This document shows positions 1-10,793 of a stretch of 64,000 nt of DNA, one piece after another. Every line of letters starts with the position of its first letter. Positions within the stretch are counted from its first letter, which is position 1. The position numbers and the translations under genes were made by a program. Below the pieces are notes generated by a model. That model was not told where the DNA came from. It ran no database searches and saw nothing but the letters and a program-made list of their open reading frames with translations. The stretch covers positions 3,876,001-3,940,000 of the forward strand of contig NZ_CP054840.1 of the NCBI RefSeq assembly GCF_013363755.1. Direction: 5' to 3'. This DNA comes from Comamonas antarctica (GTDB lineage Bacteria > Pseudomonadota > Gammaproteobacteria > Burkholderiales > Burkholderiaceae_C).

Positions 1-1481
1 ATGGTTTCGCGGTAGGCCACCTGGGGCTTGCCGACGTTGGCTTCCACGCCGAATTCACGCTTCATGCGGTCGACGATGATTTCCAGGTGCAGCTCGCCCA
101 TACCGGCGATGATGGTCTGGCCCGATTCTTCGTCGGAACGCACGCGGAACGACGGATCCTCGGCAGCCAGGCGCGACAGGGCGATACCCATCTTTTCCTG
201 GTCGGCCTTGCTCTTGGGCTCGACGGCCTGGGCAATCACGGGCTCGGGGAAGACCATGCGTTCCAGGATGATCGGGTCGTTGACGTCGGCCAGCGTTTCG
301 CCGGTCGTCACGTCCTTCAGGCCCACGCAGGCAGCGATGTCACCGGCGCGAATTTCTTCGACTTCCAGGCGTTCGTTGGCGTGCATCTGCACGATACGGC
401 CGATACGTTCCTTCTTGCCCTTGACCGCGTTCAGCACGGTGTCGCCCTTGGACAGCACGCCCGAGTACACACGCACGAAGGTCAGCTGACCAACGAAGGG
501 GTCGGTCATCAGCTTGAATGCCAGCGCCGAGAACTTCTCGTTGTCGTCGGCCTTGCGCGTCAGCTTCTTCTCTTCGTCTTCGGGGTCGGTACCTTCGATC
601 GCAGGCACTTCCACGGGAGCCGGCAGGAACTGGATCACGGCGTCCAGCATGCGCTGCACGCCCTTGTTCTTGAAGGCCGAGCCGCACAGCATGGGCTGGA
701 TTTCCACAGCCAGCGTACGCGTACGCAGGCCGTCCATGATTTCCTCTTCCGAGAGCGAACCCTCTTCGAGGTACTTGTTCATCAGCTCTTCGCTGGCTTC
801 AGCCGCGGCTTCGACCATCTTCTCGCGCCACTCGTTGGCCACGTCGACCAGGTCGGCGGGGATGTCGCGGTATTCGAACTTCATGCCCTGCGACTTTTCG
901 TCCCAGAAGATGGCCTTCATCTTGACCAGGTCGACCACGCCTTCGAAGCCGTCTTCGGCACCGATGGGCACGACGATTGGCACGGGGTTGGCCTTCAGGC
1001 GCAGCTTCATCTGGTCCACGACCTTGAAGAAGTTGGCACCGGTACGGTCCATCTTGTTCACGAACGCCAGACGGGGCACGCGGTACTTGTTGGCTTGGCG
1101 CCACACGGTTTCCGACTGGGGCTGCACGCCACCCACGGCGCAGTAGACCATGCAGGCGCCGTCGAGCACGCGCATCGAACGCTCGACTTCAATCGTGAAG
1201 TCGACGTGGCCGGGGGTGTCGATGATGTTGAAACGGTGCTCGGGGAACGAACGGTCCATGCCCGACCAGAAGCAGGTCGTGGCAGCGGAGGTGATCGTGA
1301 TGCCGCGCTCTTGTTCCTGCTCCATCCAGTCCATGGTGGCAGCGCCATCGTGCACTTCGCCCAGCTTGTGGTTCACGCCGGTATAGAACAGGATACGCTC
1401 GGTGGTGGTGGTTTTACCGGCGTCGATGTGAGCGGAAATACCGATATTGCGGTAGCGCTCAATGGGGGTCTTGCGAGCCAT
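1..1481 (-). CDS. fusA: Elongation factor G, 3' end beyond window
   Basis: Translational GTPase that drives ribosomal translocation and, with RRF, ribosome recycling in the cytoplasm. The first 493 residues are present; the family is about 700, so domains IV-V lie outside the window. Visible GTPase motifs are AHIDAGKTT at residues 17-25 (P-loop), DTPGH at 88-92 and NKMD at 142-145, with the switch-I motif RGITI at 59-63. The ATG at 1481 has an AAGGA ribosome site six bases upstream. It is the third gene of a str operon, 143 bp after rpsG, and a long hairpin sits in that gap. The identification is secure. Confidence 0.98.
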   Translation of the reverse strand, partial: MARKTPIERYRNIGISAHIDAGKTTTTERILFYTGVNHKLGEVHDGAATMDWMEQEQERGITITSAATTCFWSGMDRSFPEHRFNIIDTPGHVDFTIEVERSMRVLDGACMVYCAVGGVQPQSETVWRQANKYRVPRLAFVNKMDRTGANFFKVVDQMKLRLKANPVPIVVPIGAEDGFEGVVDLVKMKAIFWDEKSQGMKFEYRDIPADLVDVANEWREKMVEAAAEASEELMNKYLEEGSLSEEEIMDGLRTRTLAVEIQPMLCGSAFKNKGVQRMLDAVIQFLPAPVEVPAIEGTDPEDEEKKLTRKADDNEKFSALAFKLMTDPFVGQLTFVRVYSGVLSKGDTVLNAVKGKKERIGRIVQMHANERLEVEEIRAGDIAACVGLKDVTTGETLADVNDPIILERMVFPEPVIAQAVEPKSKADQEKMGIALSRLAAEDPSFRVRSDEESGQTIIAGMGELHLEIIVDRMKREFGVEANVGKPQVAYRET

Positions 1482-1569
1482 GGTGGATCCTTAATTGATC
1501 GTCTGGAGAGGGTCTGCCGACCGGAGACTGTGGGCAGCAGATATAGATGGGGCCACTCTGAATCGAGAC

Positions 1570-1601
1570 AAGGCCGCAGGCAAAAACTTGCGAGCGGCCT
1601 T
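1570..1601 (-). promoter_or_regulatory. Long hairpin in the rpsG-fusA spacer
   Basis: Arms AAGGCCGC (1570-1577) and GCGGCCTT (1594-1601) enclose a second stem GCAA/TTGC with an AAAC loop; two mismatched bases on each side separate the stems. The RNA of the str operon would fold into a 12-base-pair interrupted hairpin about 90 nt upstream of the fusA start. No U-tract follows in the operon direction, so it does not look like a simple terminator. A role in mRNA processing or translational control is inference. Confidence 0.55.
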
Positions 1602-1624
1602 GGTCGAAAAAGGCTGACGCCGAT

Positions 1625-2098
1625 TTAGAAGCGGAAGTGGCTGAACGCCTTGTTGGCTTCTGCCATGCGGTGCACTTCGTCACGCTTCTTCATCGCGCCG
1701 CCACGACCTTCGGTCGCTTCGAGCAGCTCGTTGGCCAGGCGCTGGGCCATGGACTTTTCACCGCGCTTGCGAGCAGCTTCCTTGATCCAGCGCATGGACA
1801 GGGCCAGGCGACGGACAGGACGCACTTCAACAGGCACCTGGTAGTTTGCACCACCCACGCGGCGGGACTTGACTTCCACCATGGGCTTCACATTGTTGAT
1901 GGCAACCACGAACGCTTCCAGAGCGTCTTTGTCGGGGTGCTTCTTCTGGATCAGTTCCAGGGCGCCGTAAATGATGCGCTCTGCAACTGCCTTCTTGCCG
2001 CCTTCCATGATCACGTTCATGAATTTGGACAGCTCGACGTTGCCGAACTTGGGATCCGGCAGAATTTCACGTTTGGGGACTTCGCGACGACGTGGCAT
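1625..2098 (-). CDS. rpsG: 30S ribosomal protein S7
   Basis: Primary 16S rRNA-binding protein that nucleates assembly of the 30S head and lies near the exit site. At 157 residues it has the usual bacterial length. The N-terminus [19 protein letters not shown] and the internal segment [17 protein letters not shown] are typical of betaproteobacterial S7. It lies between rpsL (162 bp upstream) and fusA (143 bp downstream) in str-operon order. In E. coli, S7 represses its own operon by binding the S12-S7 spacer; the wide spacers here leave room for such a site, but I cannot demonstrate one. Confidence 0.98.
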   Translation of the reverse strand: MPRRREVPKREILPDPKFGNVELSKFMNVIMEGGKKAVAERIIYGALELIQKKHPDKDALEAFVVAINNVKPMVEVKSRRVGGANYQVPVEVRPVRRLALSMRWIKEAARKRGEKSMAQRLANELLEATEGRGGAMKKRDEVHRMAEANKAFSHFRF

Positions 2099-2260
2099 TT
2101 TTTACCTCTATCTTTGCTTCAGTTGGCGTCTTTCCAGACACCGCGGGGCCCAACAGGACTCCCACTTACTCGACCCACGCAAGACATTTGCGCTTGGGGT
2201 CACTACGTTTGCACTGCCTGCCTGGCAGCTCAAACACCGAAAATCTGTCTACAGAAAGGC

Positions 2261-2638
2261 TTAGGCCTTCTTGGGACGCTTGGCACCGTACTTGGAGCGC
2301 GACTGCTTGCGATCCTTGACGCCTTGCAGATCCAGCGAACCGCGGACGATGTGGTAACGCACACCGGGCAAGTCCTTGACACGACCGCCGCGAACCAGCA
2401 CGACGCTGTGTTCCTGCAGGTTGTGGCCTTCACCGCCGATGTAGGAGATGACCTCGAAACCGTTGGTCAGGCGCACCTTGGCGACCTTACGCAGAGCGGA
2501 GTTAGGCTTCTTGGGCGTCGTGGTGTACACACGGGTGCACACGCCGCGGCGCTGGGGAGAGTTTTCCATCGCAGGGCTCTTGGACTTGATCGTTTCGACC
2601 GAGCGCCCCTGACGAACGAGCTGGTTAATGGTTGGCAT
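2261..2638 (-). CDS. rpsL: 30S ribosomal protein S12
   Basis: Decoding-centre protein of the 30S subunit and the classical site of streptomycin-resistance mutations. The start chosen is the ATG at 2638, giving [12 protein letters not shown] and 125 residues, the normal length; the frame stays open for 26 more codons upstream, but that stretch is leader sequence. The conserved loops [17 protein letters not shown] and [13 protein letters not shown] are present, with unmutated lysines in the PKKPNS loop. It is the first gene of the str operon in this window. The upstream gap holds a short palindrome and then dispersed repeats. Confidence 0.98.
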   Translation of the reverse strand: MPTINQLVRQGRSVETIKSKSPAMENSPQRRGVCTRVYTTTPKKPNSALRKVAKVRLTNGFEVISYIGGEGHNLQEHSVVLVRGGRVKDLPGVRYHIVRGSLDLQGVKDRKQSRSKYGAKRPKKA

Positions 2639-2678
2639 GTATACGTCCCTAAACGTAAAAAACGAAAACGTGAATCCC

Positions 2679-2693
2679 TTCGGAATTTCCGAA
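2679..2693. promoter_or_regulatory. Palindrome in the rpsL leader
   Basis: A perfect 7-bp dyad, TTCGGAA-T-TTCCGAA, lies 41 bases upstream of the rpsL start within an AT-richer stretch. It could form a small hairpin in the mRNA leader or bind a dimeric protein. I see no convincing -35/-10 pair to decide between these. Confidence 0.35.
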
Positions 2694-2756
2694 AAGCCCT
2701 CAACTGTAGCAGCCAAGAGGCTTCAATGCAAGCGTGCCCTTCGGGCCTTGGGGGGC

Positions 2757-2916
2757 ACCCTTCGACAGGCTCAGGGTGAGCGGATGTCTGACGAGGAAGC
2801 GTGGGGGCCAGGTTTTGCCGCCGGGCCGCCGGATGGCCGGCCCCGCCCAAGGCAAAACGCGGTGGGGGCTTTGCCCCCAATGGAGGGGCACCCTTCGACA
2901 GCCTCAGGGCGAGCGG
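2757..2916. repeat. Dispersed palindromic repeats between rpsL and dacC
   Basis: This gap of about 300 bases holds no gene. It contains two copies of a REP-like core (CCCTTCGACAGGCTCAGGG at 2758-2776 and a close variant at 2891-2909). They flank a GC-rich unit at 2801-2884, in which GTTTTGCC (2812-2819) and GGCAAAAC (2851-2858) form an inverted repeat, followed by GGGGGCTTTGCCCCC. The same GC-rich unit recurs twice in tandem near 52250-52460. The core recurs near 52100, 59810 and 60960-61040. These are non-coding dispersed repeats. Confidence 0.85.
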
Positions 2917-2944
2917 CTTATCAGTGGGGGAGCCTGGGGGCCCG

Positions 2945-4114
2945 TTACTTTATCCAGAGGCGGATCGAGTCCCACAGGCGGCCGAAGAAGCCTGCTTGTT
3001 CCACTGCTTCGAGCGCGACCAGTGGCACTTCAGCCACGGTCTTGTCGTCCAGCGTGACCTTGAGCGTGCCCATGGGCTGGCCCTTGGTGAACGGGGCTAT
3101 CAGCGGGTCCTGGCGCACGACTTCGGTCTTGAGCTTGCCGCCCGAGCCGGCGGGCACGGTGACGACGATGGGCTTGGCCTGGCCGATCTGGATGGTGCTG
3201 GCCTGGCCCTTCCAGACCTCGGGCGTGGCCACGGGCTGGCCCGCGTCGAACAGCTTGACCGAGTCGAATGCCGTGTAGCCCCAGTTCAGCAGCTTCTGGC
3301 TTTCGGTGGCGCGCGAGTTGGCGCTCGATGCTCCCAGCACGATGGACAGCAGGCGGCGTTCGCCGACCTGGGGCATGGTGCGTTTGGAGGTCGAGACCAG
3401 GCAGTAGCCGGCAGCCGCCGTGTGGCCGGTCTTCAGGCCGTCGACGGTGGGATCGCGGAACAGCAGGGTGTTGCGGTTCGTTCCGTTCGACGCCGGCGTG
3501 CCTTCGTAGTGGTACTGCTTGGTCGAGTAGTAGTGCATGTACTCGGGGAATTCCTGCATCAGGCGCTGGGCCAGGATGGACAGGTCGCGTGCCGTGGTCA
3601 GGTGGCCGGGTTCGGTCAGGCCTTCAGGATTCTTGTAGCTCGTGCCCTTCATGCCCAGGGCCTTGGCCTGTTCGTTCATCAGGCGCACGAAATTCTCGAC
3701 CGAACCGCCCACGCCTTCGGCGAGCGCGACGGTCGCGTCATTGCCGGACTGGACGATCATGCCCTTGATCAGGTCGTCGACGGGCACCTGCATCTTGGGG
3801 TCGATGAACATGCGCGAGCCGGGCATCTTCCAGGCGCGTTCGCTGACCGGGAATCGCTGCTCGAGCGTGATCTTCTTGGCACGCAGCGCGTCGAACACCA
3901 GGTAGCCGGTCATCAGCTTGGTCAGCGAGGCCTGCTCGATGGGCGCATCGATGTCCTTGGCGCCGAGCACCTGGTTGGCCGTCACGTCCACCAGCAGGTA
4001 GTTGCGCGCGGCGATTTCGGGTGGCTGGGGCAGGCTCACCTGGGCCAGCGCCAACACGGGGGCCACCGCCGCGGTGACGGCAAGAACACGCAGGGTGTAG
4101 GAAATCGGGGTCAT
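2945..4114 (-). CDS. dacC: D-alanyl-D-alanine carboxypeptidase (PBP5/6 type)
   Basis: Periplasmic penicillin-binding protein that trims the terminal D-Ala from peptidoglycan pentapeptides. It has a signal peptide (about residues 1-24, ending ALA-Q) and serine-peptidase motifs SLTK at 63-66, SGN at 123-125 and KTGHT near 235. A C-terminal beta domain follows, ending in an amphipathic tail (FFGRLWDSIRLWIK) typical of the membrane anchor of PBP5/6. The length of 389 residues fits S11 peptidases. It is first in a run of minus-strand genes at 2.9-6.8 kb, but the gaps are wide. Whether it is best called dacA or dacC is uncertain. Confidence 0.93.
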   Translation of the reverse strand: MTPISYTLRVLAVTAAVAPVLALAQVSLPQPPEIAARNYLLVDVTANQVLGAKDIDAPIEQASLTKLMTGYLVFDALRAKKITLEQRFPVSERAWKMPGSRMFIDPKMQVPVDDLIKGMIVQSGNDATVALAEGVGGSVENFVRLMNEQAKALGMKGTSYKNPEGLTEPGHLTTARDLSILAQRLMQEFPEYMHYYSTKQYHYEGTPASNGTNRNTLLFRDPTVDGLKTGHTAAAGYCLVSTSKRTMPQVGERRLLSIVLGASSANSRATESQKLLNWGYTAFDSVKLFDAGQPVATPEVWKGQASTIQIGQAKPIVVTVPAGSGGKLKTEVVRQDPLIAPFTKGQPMGTLKVTLDDKTVAEVPLVALEAVEQAGFFGRLWDSIRLWIK

Positions 4115-4201
4115 TTGAAGCTCGGGAATGGTCTGAAAAAACGCCCGCGCAGCGGCGGGCGGCGAAACACGGCGGGCGGCTGCGGCCGCCTGCCTCGGGC
4201 G

Positions 4202-4843
4202 TCACAGCCCGGGCAACAGGTGGCGCACCACCAGGCTCTTGAGCAGCGGCAATTGTCCGTGAAAGAAATGGCCGCCTCCCGGAACAACTGTGACAGGGAG
4301 TATCTGCGGCCGCGCCCAATCCATGACCGAGGCCAGCTCGACGGTGTCGTCGGCCTCGCCATGGATCACCAGCGTGCGCTGCTGGGCATCGGCCGGAACC
4401 GGCGCGACGCTGAAGCGGCTGGTGGCCGTGCCGACCAGCACGGCGCGCTCGACGCGGCCCTCGGGCCAGAGCTGGGCCAGCGCGTGGCTGGTGACGAAGG
4501 CGCCAAAGGAAAAGCCGGCCAGCGCAATCGGGCCCTCGGGAGCGACCTGGCGCACCACTTCAAGCAGATCCTGCAGCTCGCCCTGCCCCGCGTCATGCGT
4601 GCCGGCGCTGGCGCCCACGCCGCGGAAGTTGAAGCGCACGGCGGTGAAGCCGCTTTGCACAAAGGCACGCGCCAGGGTCTGCACGACCTTGTTGTCCATG
4701 CTGCCGCCAAACAGCGGATGGGGATGGGCGATGACCGCCACGCCGCGCGGCGCCTGGCCTTCGGACAGATGGGCCGCGTCGCGCAACGCCTCGATGGCGC
4801 CGGCGGCGCCGGTCAGGGTCAGGCGTTCAGTCTGTGCATTCAC
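4202..4843 (-). CDS. Alpha/beta hydrolase, COG2945-like
   Basis: Predicted cytoplasmic serine hydrolase of 213 residues; the substrate is unknown. The N-terminal strand and oxyanion region contain HPHPLFGGSMDNKVV, and the nucleophile elbow is GFSFGA (about residue 115). A candidate acid is in HGEADDTV and the catalytic histidine in GGGHFFHG near residue 195. The HPHPLxGG motif and compact size are typical of the small COG2945 alpha/beta hydrolases. It sits 87 bp upstream of dacC on the same strand and downstream of a ferredoxin-like gene, with no clear pathway link. Confidence 0.85.
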   Translation of the reverse strand: MNAQTERLTLTGAAGAIEALRDAAHLSEGQAPRGVAVIAHPHPLFGGSMDNKVVQTLARAFVQSGFTAVRFNFRGVGASAGTHDAGQGELQDLLEVVRQVAPEGPIALAGFSFGAFVTSHALAQLWPEGRVERAVLVGTATSRFSVAPVPADAQQRTLVIHGEADDTVELASVMDWARPQILPVTVVPGGGHFFHGQLPLLKSLVVRHLLPGL

Positions 4844-4921
4844 GTTCGGATTCCAGGAAAGCGGCGCGCACCGGTGCCGGTGCTGCGCCTGGGAGACATT
4901 GCTCGTGGGATGGAGTGCTTT

Positions 4922-5272
4922 TCAGCGGCCGAGTTCCGGCGGCGTGAGCAGGCGCTCGACGATCTGCCCGTTCTTCAGGTGCGATTCGACGATTTCATCG
5001 ATGTCTTCGTTGTCGATGAAGGTGTACCAGGTGCCCTCGGGATAGACCACGGCCACCGGACCGGCCGCGCAGCGGTCCAGGCAGCCAGCCTTGTTGACGC
5101 GCACCTTGCCCGGGCCTGCCAGGCCCGCGGCCTTGACCTGCGACTTGCAGCGGTCGAAACCGGCCTTGGCGCCATGCAAAGCGCAGCAGTCCTCTCCTCC
5201 TGGACGCTCGTTCAGGCAGAAAAAGATGTGGCGCTCGTAGTAGCCTTTGGTGGGGGAAGTGTTGTCGCTCAT
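4922..5272 (-). CDS. Thioredoxin-like [2Fe-2S] ferredoxin
   Basis: Small cytoplasmic electron carrier of the (2Fe-2S) ferredoxin domain family. Four cluster-type cysteines are seen: CLNERP, a second group ending in DCCALHG, and the CLDRCAAGP motif in the second half. The sequence VVYPEGTWYTFIDNEDIDEI is typical of the C-terminal part of this thioredoxin-like fold. The start taken is ATG 5272 (MSDNTS, 116 residues); an in-frame ATG at 5281 would add three residues. The frame stays open far upstream, but that part overlaps the VanZ-like gene. It is followed closely by an alpha/beta hydrolase; its redox partner is unknown. Confidence 0.9.
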   Translation of the reverse strand: MSDNTSPTKGYYERHIFFCLNERPGGEDCCALHGAKAGFDRCKSQVKAAGLAGPGKVRVNKAGCLDRCAAGPVAVVYPEGTWYTFIDNEDIDEIVESHLKNGQIVERLLTPPELGR

Positions 5273-5295
5273 GGGGATCATTCTAGGGGGGCCGC

Positions 5296-6393
5296 CTAGG
5301 AGTGGGAACCGCGGCGCGAAACCCGCAGCAGCACATAGAGCAGCGTGGCATAGGGCCAGAGCCAGCCCAGCCACTGGCCCAGGCCGTAGAAGCGGATGAA
5401 ACGCCCTTGCTCCCAGGTCTGCAGCGTCTGCGCGAAGTAGGCGCTGGTCGGCGCCTGGTTGAGCAGGCTCAGTTGCAGCATCAGCACCAGCATCAGCACT
5501 GCTGCGCAGGCCCGGCCCGGCAGCGCGATGAAAGCCGCGGCCAGCGCCATCGCGACCCAGATGGCCAGGTGCGCGGGCAGGCCCAGCCATTCCCAGGCAT
5601 GCACCGGGCCATAGCTCAGGGCTGCCGACAGTGCGGTGGCGGCAATGCCCAGGCCGACCCCGAGCGCCGCCAGCACGGCGCGGCGCCCCATGTTCGGCAC
5701 CACGCAATAGGCCAGCAGGCAGGGCGCGAGCAGGCCCAGCACCTCGCACAGCATTTCGCCGCCCGGCGACAGCGGCACCAGCGGCGCATCGCGCATCGGC
5801 AGCCATTCGAGGAACGGCGTGTCTTCGAGCATGTCGATCAACGCCAACTCCAGCCGCTCGAACACCTGGCCCAGGCTGAATGGCACGGCCGCAGGCACCA
5901 GCAGCGCCACCGGCCACAGCACCAGCAGCACGATCGCGCCGCGGGCCTGCCCGGTGAACCAGCGCGCGCGAAACAGGCTCCAGCGGTCGATCGCGCCCAG
6001 GCGCTCGAGCAGCAGCGCCAGCAGGGCGCCGAGCAGCGTGCCGGCGGCGTTGAGCGCCAGGTCCATGTTCGACGGCACGCGCCGCGGCAGGTAGATCTGC
6101 AGGAACTCCATGGCCGCCGACAGCAGCGTGCCGGCCAGCGCCGCCACCGGCACCGCGGCGCGCGGCGCATCGGAGCGCAGCAATGCCAGCGCCAACAGGA
6201 AACCCAGCGGCCCATAGCCAACGATGTTGATGTTGACGTCGAACCAGGTCCAGTACGGCGGAGGAATCCTGGCCGACAGGAATACCCAGGGGTTGATGCC
6301 CTGCGCGCGCCAGCCGGCAAAGGGAAACAGGCTCGCAAAGACGATCAGCGCCGAATAGACCAGCGCGAGTGGCCAGGCGGAAGTCTTGTGCAC
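5296..6393 (-). CDS. VanZ family membrane protein
   Basis: Polytopic inner-membrane protein of 365 residues with about nine or ten hydrophobic segments. The N-terminal third carries the VanZ pattern: SALIVFASLFPFAGWR, then DVNINIVGYGPLGFLLAL and EFLQIYLPRRVPSNMDLALN, which matches the family's ExxQ...R...D(I/L)xxN signature. VanZ domains are linked to glycopeptide (teicoplanin) tolerance in Gram-positives; the function in proteobacteria is unknown. The start is GTG 6393, with a GGAG nine bases upstream. It is 23 bp from each neighbour, so it is probably cotranscribed with the HemJ-like gene and the ferredoxin. Confidence 0.85.
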   Translation of the reverse strand: MHKTSAWPLALVYSALIVFASLFPFAGWRAQGINPWVFLSARIPPPYWTWFDVNINIVGYGPLGFLLALALLRSDAPRAAVPVAALAGTLLSAAMEFLQIYLPRRVPSNMDLALNAAGTLLGALLALLLERLGAIDRWSLFRARWFTGQARGAIVLLVLWPVALLVPAAVPFSLGQVFERLELALIDMLEDTPFLEWLPMRDAPLVPLSPGGEMLCEVLGLLAPCLLAYCVVPNMGRRAVLAALGVGLGIAATALSAALSYGPVHAWEWLGLPAHLAIWVAMALAAAFIALPGRACAAVLMLVLMLQLSLLNQAPTSAYFAQTLQTWEQGRFIRFYGLGQWLGWLWPYATLLYVLLRVSRRGSHS

Positions 6394-6416
6394 TGCGCCG
6401 CAGCTCCCTGCCTGCC

Positions 6417-8120
<1,704 letters not shown>

Positions 8121-8196
8121 ATTGTGAACGGCGCTGGTGTTATCGATCACCGACGCCCGGGCGTGGCTACGCCTGGCCCAAATAGATTGAGACCTC

Positions 8197-9297
8197 ATGC
8201 GCTCCCTCCACATTGCCGCCACCGGCCCGGCCCAGGACCTGGGCGAGGAACTGCCGCTGGCGCCGCCCGCGGCGACCGGCTTCTATTGGGTTTCGTGCAC
8301 GCGGGCCGAGTTCGCGGCCGAGCTGCCGGCGCTGCAGGCCCTGCTGCACCGGCAATGCGGCGGGGCGCTGGTCGACCTGCACGTGTCCGACCTGCTCAAC
8401 GCCCAGTTGCCGTCCAACTACGACGCGACGTCGCAGTACGACCTGCTGGTGTTCCAGCGCCTGGCATCCGCGGACAGTGGCGATGCACCGCCACCGCCGC
8501 CGCAGCATGGCGCACCGGTGCTCACGCGCATCGTCACGCGGCCCGTGGGCATGGTGGTCTTCGACCGGCTGCTGCTGACCGTGCACCCCGAGAACTGCCC
8601 GGTGCGCGACTACTTCGTGCAGCGGCTGCTGGCGGAGCAGCCCATCGACGCGCGCGGCGGCCCGGCCAAACGCACGAACAGCCCGGCCGACCTGATGCTG
8701 CGGATGGTCAACCATATGGTCGACGGCTATCTGGAACTGCGCCGCGAGCTCACGCGCCAGCTCGACCACTGGCAGTCGGCGCTGCTCGAACCCAAGGCGC
8801 GCATTTCCAACTGGAGCGCCATCCTGGACGCCCGGCTGGCGCTGCACCAGCTCGATGAGATCTGCGAAGACCAGCGCGCTGCGATCCAGGAGTGGATCGA
8901 GGCGCTCGATGCCTGGCCGCTGGAGGCGCAGCCCCAGGCGCAGCGCGAACGCGAGCTGCTCAAGGTGCGCTCGCGCGACGTGCTCGAGCACATCGAGCGC
9001 GTCGTCCACCATGTGCGCCGCCTCGAGCAAAGCGCCGAGACCGCGGTGCAGATGCATTTCTCGCTGCAGAGCAACCGCGCCAACGACATCATGCGCACGC
9101 TGACCACGATCACCGCCGTGTTCCTGCCGCTGAACCTGATTGCCGCGGTGTTCGGCATGAACTTCGAGTTCATTCCGCTGGTCCACAAACAGGATGGCTT
9201 CTGGTGGGCCATGGCGGGCATGGGCGTGGTGAGCGTGGTGCTGATCTCCTATTTCTGGCGCAAGCGCTACATCGACCGGCTGGAGCGCGCGTCCTAA
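8197..9297 (+). CDS. corA: CorA family divalent cation transporter
   Basis: Inner-membrane magnesium/cobalt/zinc channel-like transporter, 366 residues. A long N-terminal cytoplasmic domain, rich in helices after residue 150, precedes two C-terminal membrane helices (about 300-322 and 333-352). The first ends in the selectivity motif GMN (GMNFEFIPL), followed by the acidic/aromatic loop and a basic tail (WRKRYIDRLERAS). The start is ATG 8197 after GAGACC. Its stop overlaps the stop of the convergent hydrolase gene. It could be a ZntB-type zinc transporter; the cation cannot be read from the sequence. Confidence 0.9.
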   Translation: MRSLHIAATGPAQDLGEELPLAPPAATGFYWVSCTRAEFAAELPALQALLHRQCGGALVDLHVSDLLNAQLPSNYDATSQYDLLVFQRLASADSGDAPPPPPQHGAPVLTRIVTRPVGMVVFDRLLLTVHPENCPVRDYFVQRLLAEQPIDARGGPAKRTNSPADLMLRMVNHMVDGYLELRRELTRQLDHWQSALLEPKARISNWSAILDARLALHQLDEICEDQRAAIQEWIEALDAWPLEAQPQAQRERELLKVRSRDVLEHIERVVHHVRRLEQSAETAVQMHFSLQSNRANDIMRTLTTITAVFLPLNLIAAVFGMNFEFIPLVHKQDGFWWAMAGMGVVSVVLISYFWRKRYIDRLERAS

Positions 9298-9983
9298 GCC
9301 AGGTGCTTGTCGAAGAACGCCAGCGTGCGGTCGCGGGCCTGCAGTGCGCTGGCTTCGTCATACGCGCCGCGGTGGTCGCAATTGAAACCGTGGTCGGCAT
9401 CGTAGAGATGGATTTCGACTTCGGGATGGGCGCGGCCAAAGGCCTGGACCGCATCGACCGGAATCCAGTGGTCCTGGCGCGCGAAGTGCGCGAGCACCGG
9501 GCATTGCGGCACGCGCGCGGACTCGGCCGGGGTCGTCATTCCGCCACCGTAGTAGCACACGGCCGCGGACAGGCCGGGCTGGGTGCAGGCTGCGCGCCAG
9601 GTCATCAGGCCGCCCCAGCAGAAGCCGACGATGCCGACCTTGCCGCCGCTGATGGCCGCGGCATGCGCAATGGCCGCCTGCACTTCGGCCATCGCACCCG
9701 GCGCGGGCAGGGCTTCGGTCGCGGACTTGAGCGCCATGCCGCGCTCCATGTCTGCCTGCGCGTATCCCAGGTCCACATTGGGCTGGACGCGCGCGAACAG
9801 CGAAGGCGCGACCGAGATGTAGCCGCGCGCCGCAAAGCGCTCGGCCACGGCCTGAATGTGCGCATTGACGCCGAAGATCTCCTGCAGCACCACGATGGCG
9901 CCGCGCACCGGACCCTCGGGCACCGCCACCCACGCGGGCGCGCTGAAACCATCGGCCGAGGTCAAATTCACGAAACTTCCCAT
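9294..9983 (-). CDS. Dienelactone hydrolase family protein
   Basis: Alpha/beta hydrolase of 229 residues resembling carboxymethylenebutenolidase. The nucleophile elbow is GFCWGG (cysteine, about residue 123); the acid and base are expected in ARQDHW and DADHGFNCD. The N-terminal part has VVLQEIFGVNAHIQAVAERFA, characteristic of the DLH family. Classical members open dienelactone in chlorocatechol degradation, but no catechol genes are nearby, so the physiological substrate is unknown. The ATG at 9983 (MGSFVNLTSADG) is used; the open frame runs far upstream without support. The last codons overlap those of the convergent corA. Confidence 0.92.
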   Translation of the reverse strand: MGSFVNLTSADGFSAPAWVAVPEGPVRGAIVVLQEIFGVNAHIQAVAERFAARGYISVAPSLFARVQPNVDLGYAQADMERGMALKSATEALPAPGAMAEVQAAIAHAAAISGGKVGIVGFCWGGLMTWRAACTQPGLSAAVCYYGGGMTTPAESARVPQCPVLAHFARQDHWIPVDAVQAFGRAHPEVEIHLYDADHGFNCDHRGAYDEASALQARDRTLAFFDKHLA

Positions 9984-10154
9984 GCTGTCTTCCCTTTGCT
10001 GTTGGTTGACGTCGACGCAGGCTGCGCCGAAGCGCCGCAAGTGCTGTAATGGCGCAGCGATGCGCGATCCCACGTGCATTCTTACAGGAGACCGCATGAC
10101 ATACCAAGCGCTTCTTCGGCTCGGCCCCTGCCAGCGGCGCGCAGGTGAGCGCTG

Positions 10155-10793
10155 ATGGACCTCAAGCCCCTGATCACGCTGGTGGCGATCGTCAATCCGC
10201 TGGCCATCATCCCGTTCTTCATCCATTACACCGAGGGCTTCAGCCCGGCCCAGCGGCGCAGCACGATACGTACCGCGGCCTTCAGCGCCTTCTGTGTGAT
10301 CTCGGCCTGCGCGCTGCTGGGCCTGCAGGTGCTGGACTTCTTCAACATCTCGCTGCAGAGCTTCCAGGTCGGCGGCGGCCTGCTGCTGCTCATCAGCGCG
10401 ATGAACATGCTCAACGCCCGCCCCGCCGAGGATCGCCCGAACGAAGCCACGCTGGCCGCCGGCGCGGAGAAGGCCGCCACGGGACACAGCATCGCCGTCG
10501 TGCCGCTGACCATCCCGCTGCTGACCGGCCCGGCGGCCATGTCCACGGTGGTGATCTATGCCGACCAGGCACGCGACATCTGGCAGCATCTGGCACTCGT
10601 CGGCTACGGCGTGGTGGTGGCCCTGGCGACGGCGCTGTGCTTTTCGCTGGCGCAGCCGATCGGCAGGGCACTGGGCAGGACCGGCATCAACGTGATGACC
10701 CGGCTGATGGGACTGATCCTGGCGGCGCTTGCCATCGAGGTCATGGCCGGCGGGTTGATCAAGATCTTTCCGGTACTGGCGGGACCGGCCTAA
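10155..10793 (+). CDS. MarC/YchE family integral membrane protein
   Basis: Polytopic membrane protein of 212 residues with six predicted helices. The N-terminal VAIVNPLAIIPFF and the central PLTIPLLTGPAAMSTVVI are the two symmetric NPxxxxPxF / P-x-L-x-GP motifs of the MarC family. The family is widespread and was once tied to multiple antibiotic resistance, a link later withdrawn; the transported substrate is unknown. The start ATG is preceded by AGGTGA. It is convergent with the following small secreted protein, whose stop codon overlaps. Confidence 0.92.
   Translation: MDLKPLITLVAIVNPLAIIPFFIHYTEGFSPAQRRSTIRTAAFSAFCVISACALLGLQVLDFFNISLQSFQVGGGLLLLISAMNMLNARPAEDRPNEATLAAGAEKAATGHSIAVVPLTIPLLTGPAAMSTVVIYADQARDIWQHLALVGYGVVVALATALCFSLAQPIGRALGRTGINVMTRLMGLILAALAIEVMAGGLIKIFPVLAGPA

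Noticed and set aside
87..1628. 513-residue open frame on the + strand opposite fusA
   Set aside because: It is the mirror of the highly conserved fusA frame in high-GC DNA; its translation is His/Arg/Val-rich and matches nothing.
2801..5299. 832-residue + strand frame across dacC, the hydrolase and the ferredoxin gene
   Set aside because: It spans three well-supported minus-strand genes and a non-coding repeat, so it is an antisense shadow.
9294..9297. Overlap of corA and the dienelactone hydrolase as a fusion or frameshift
   Set aside because: The genes are convergent and only their stop codons overlap; both are full length.
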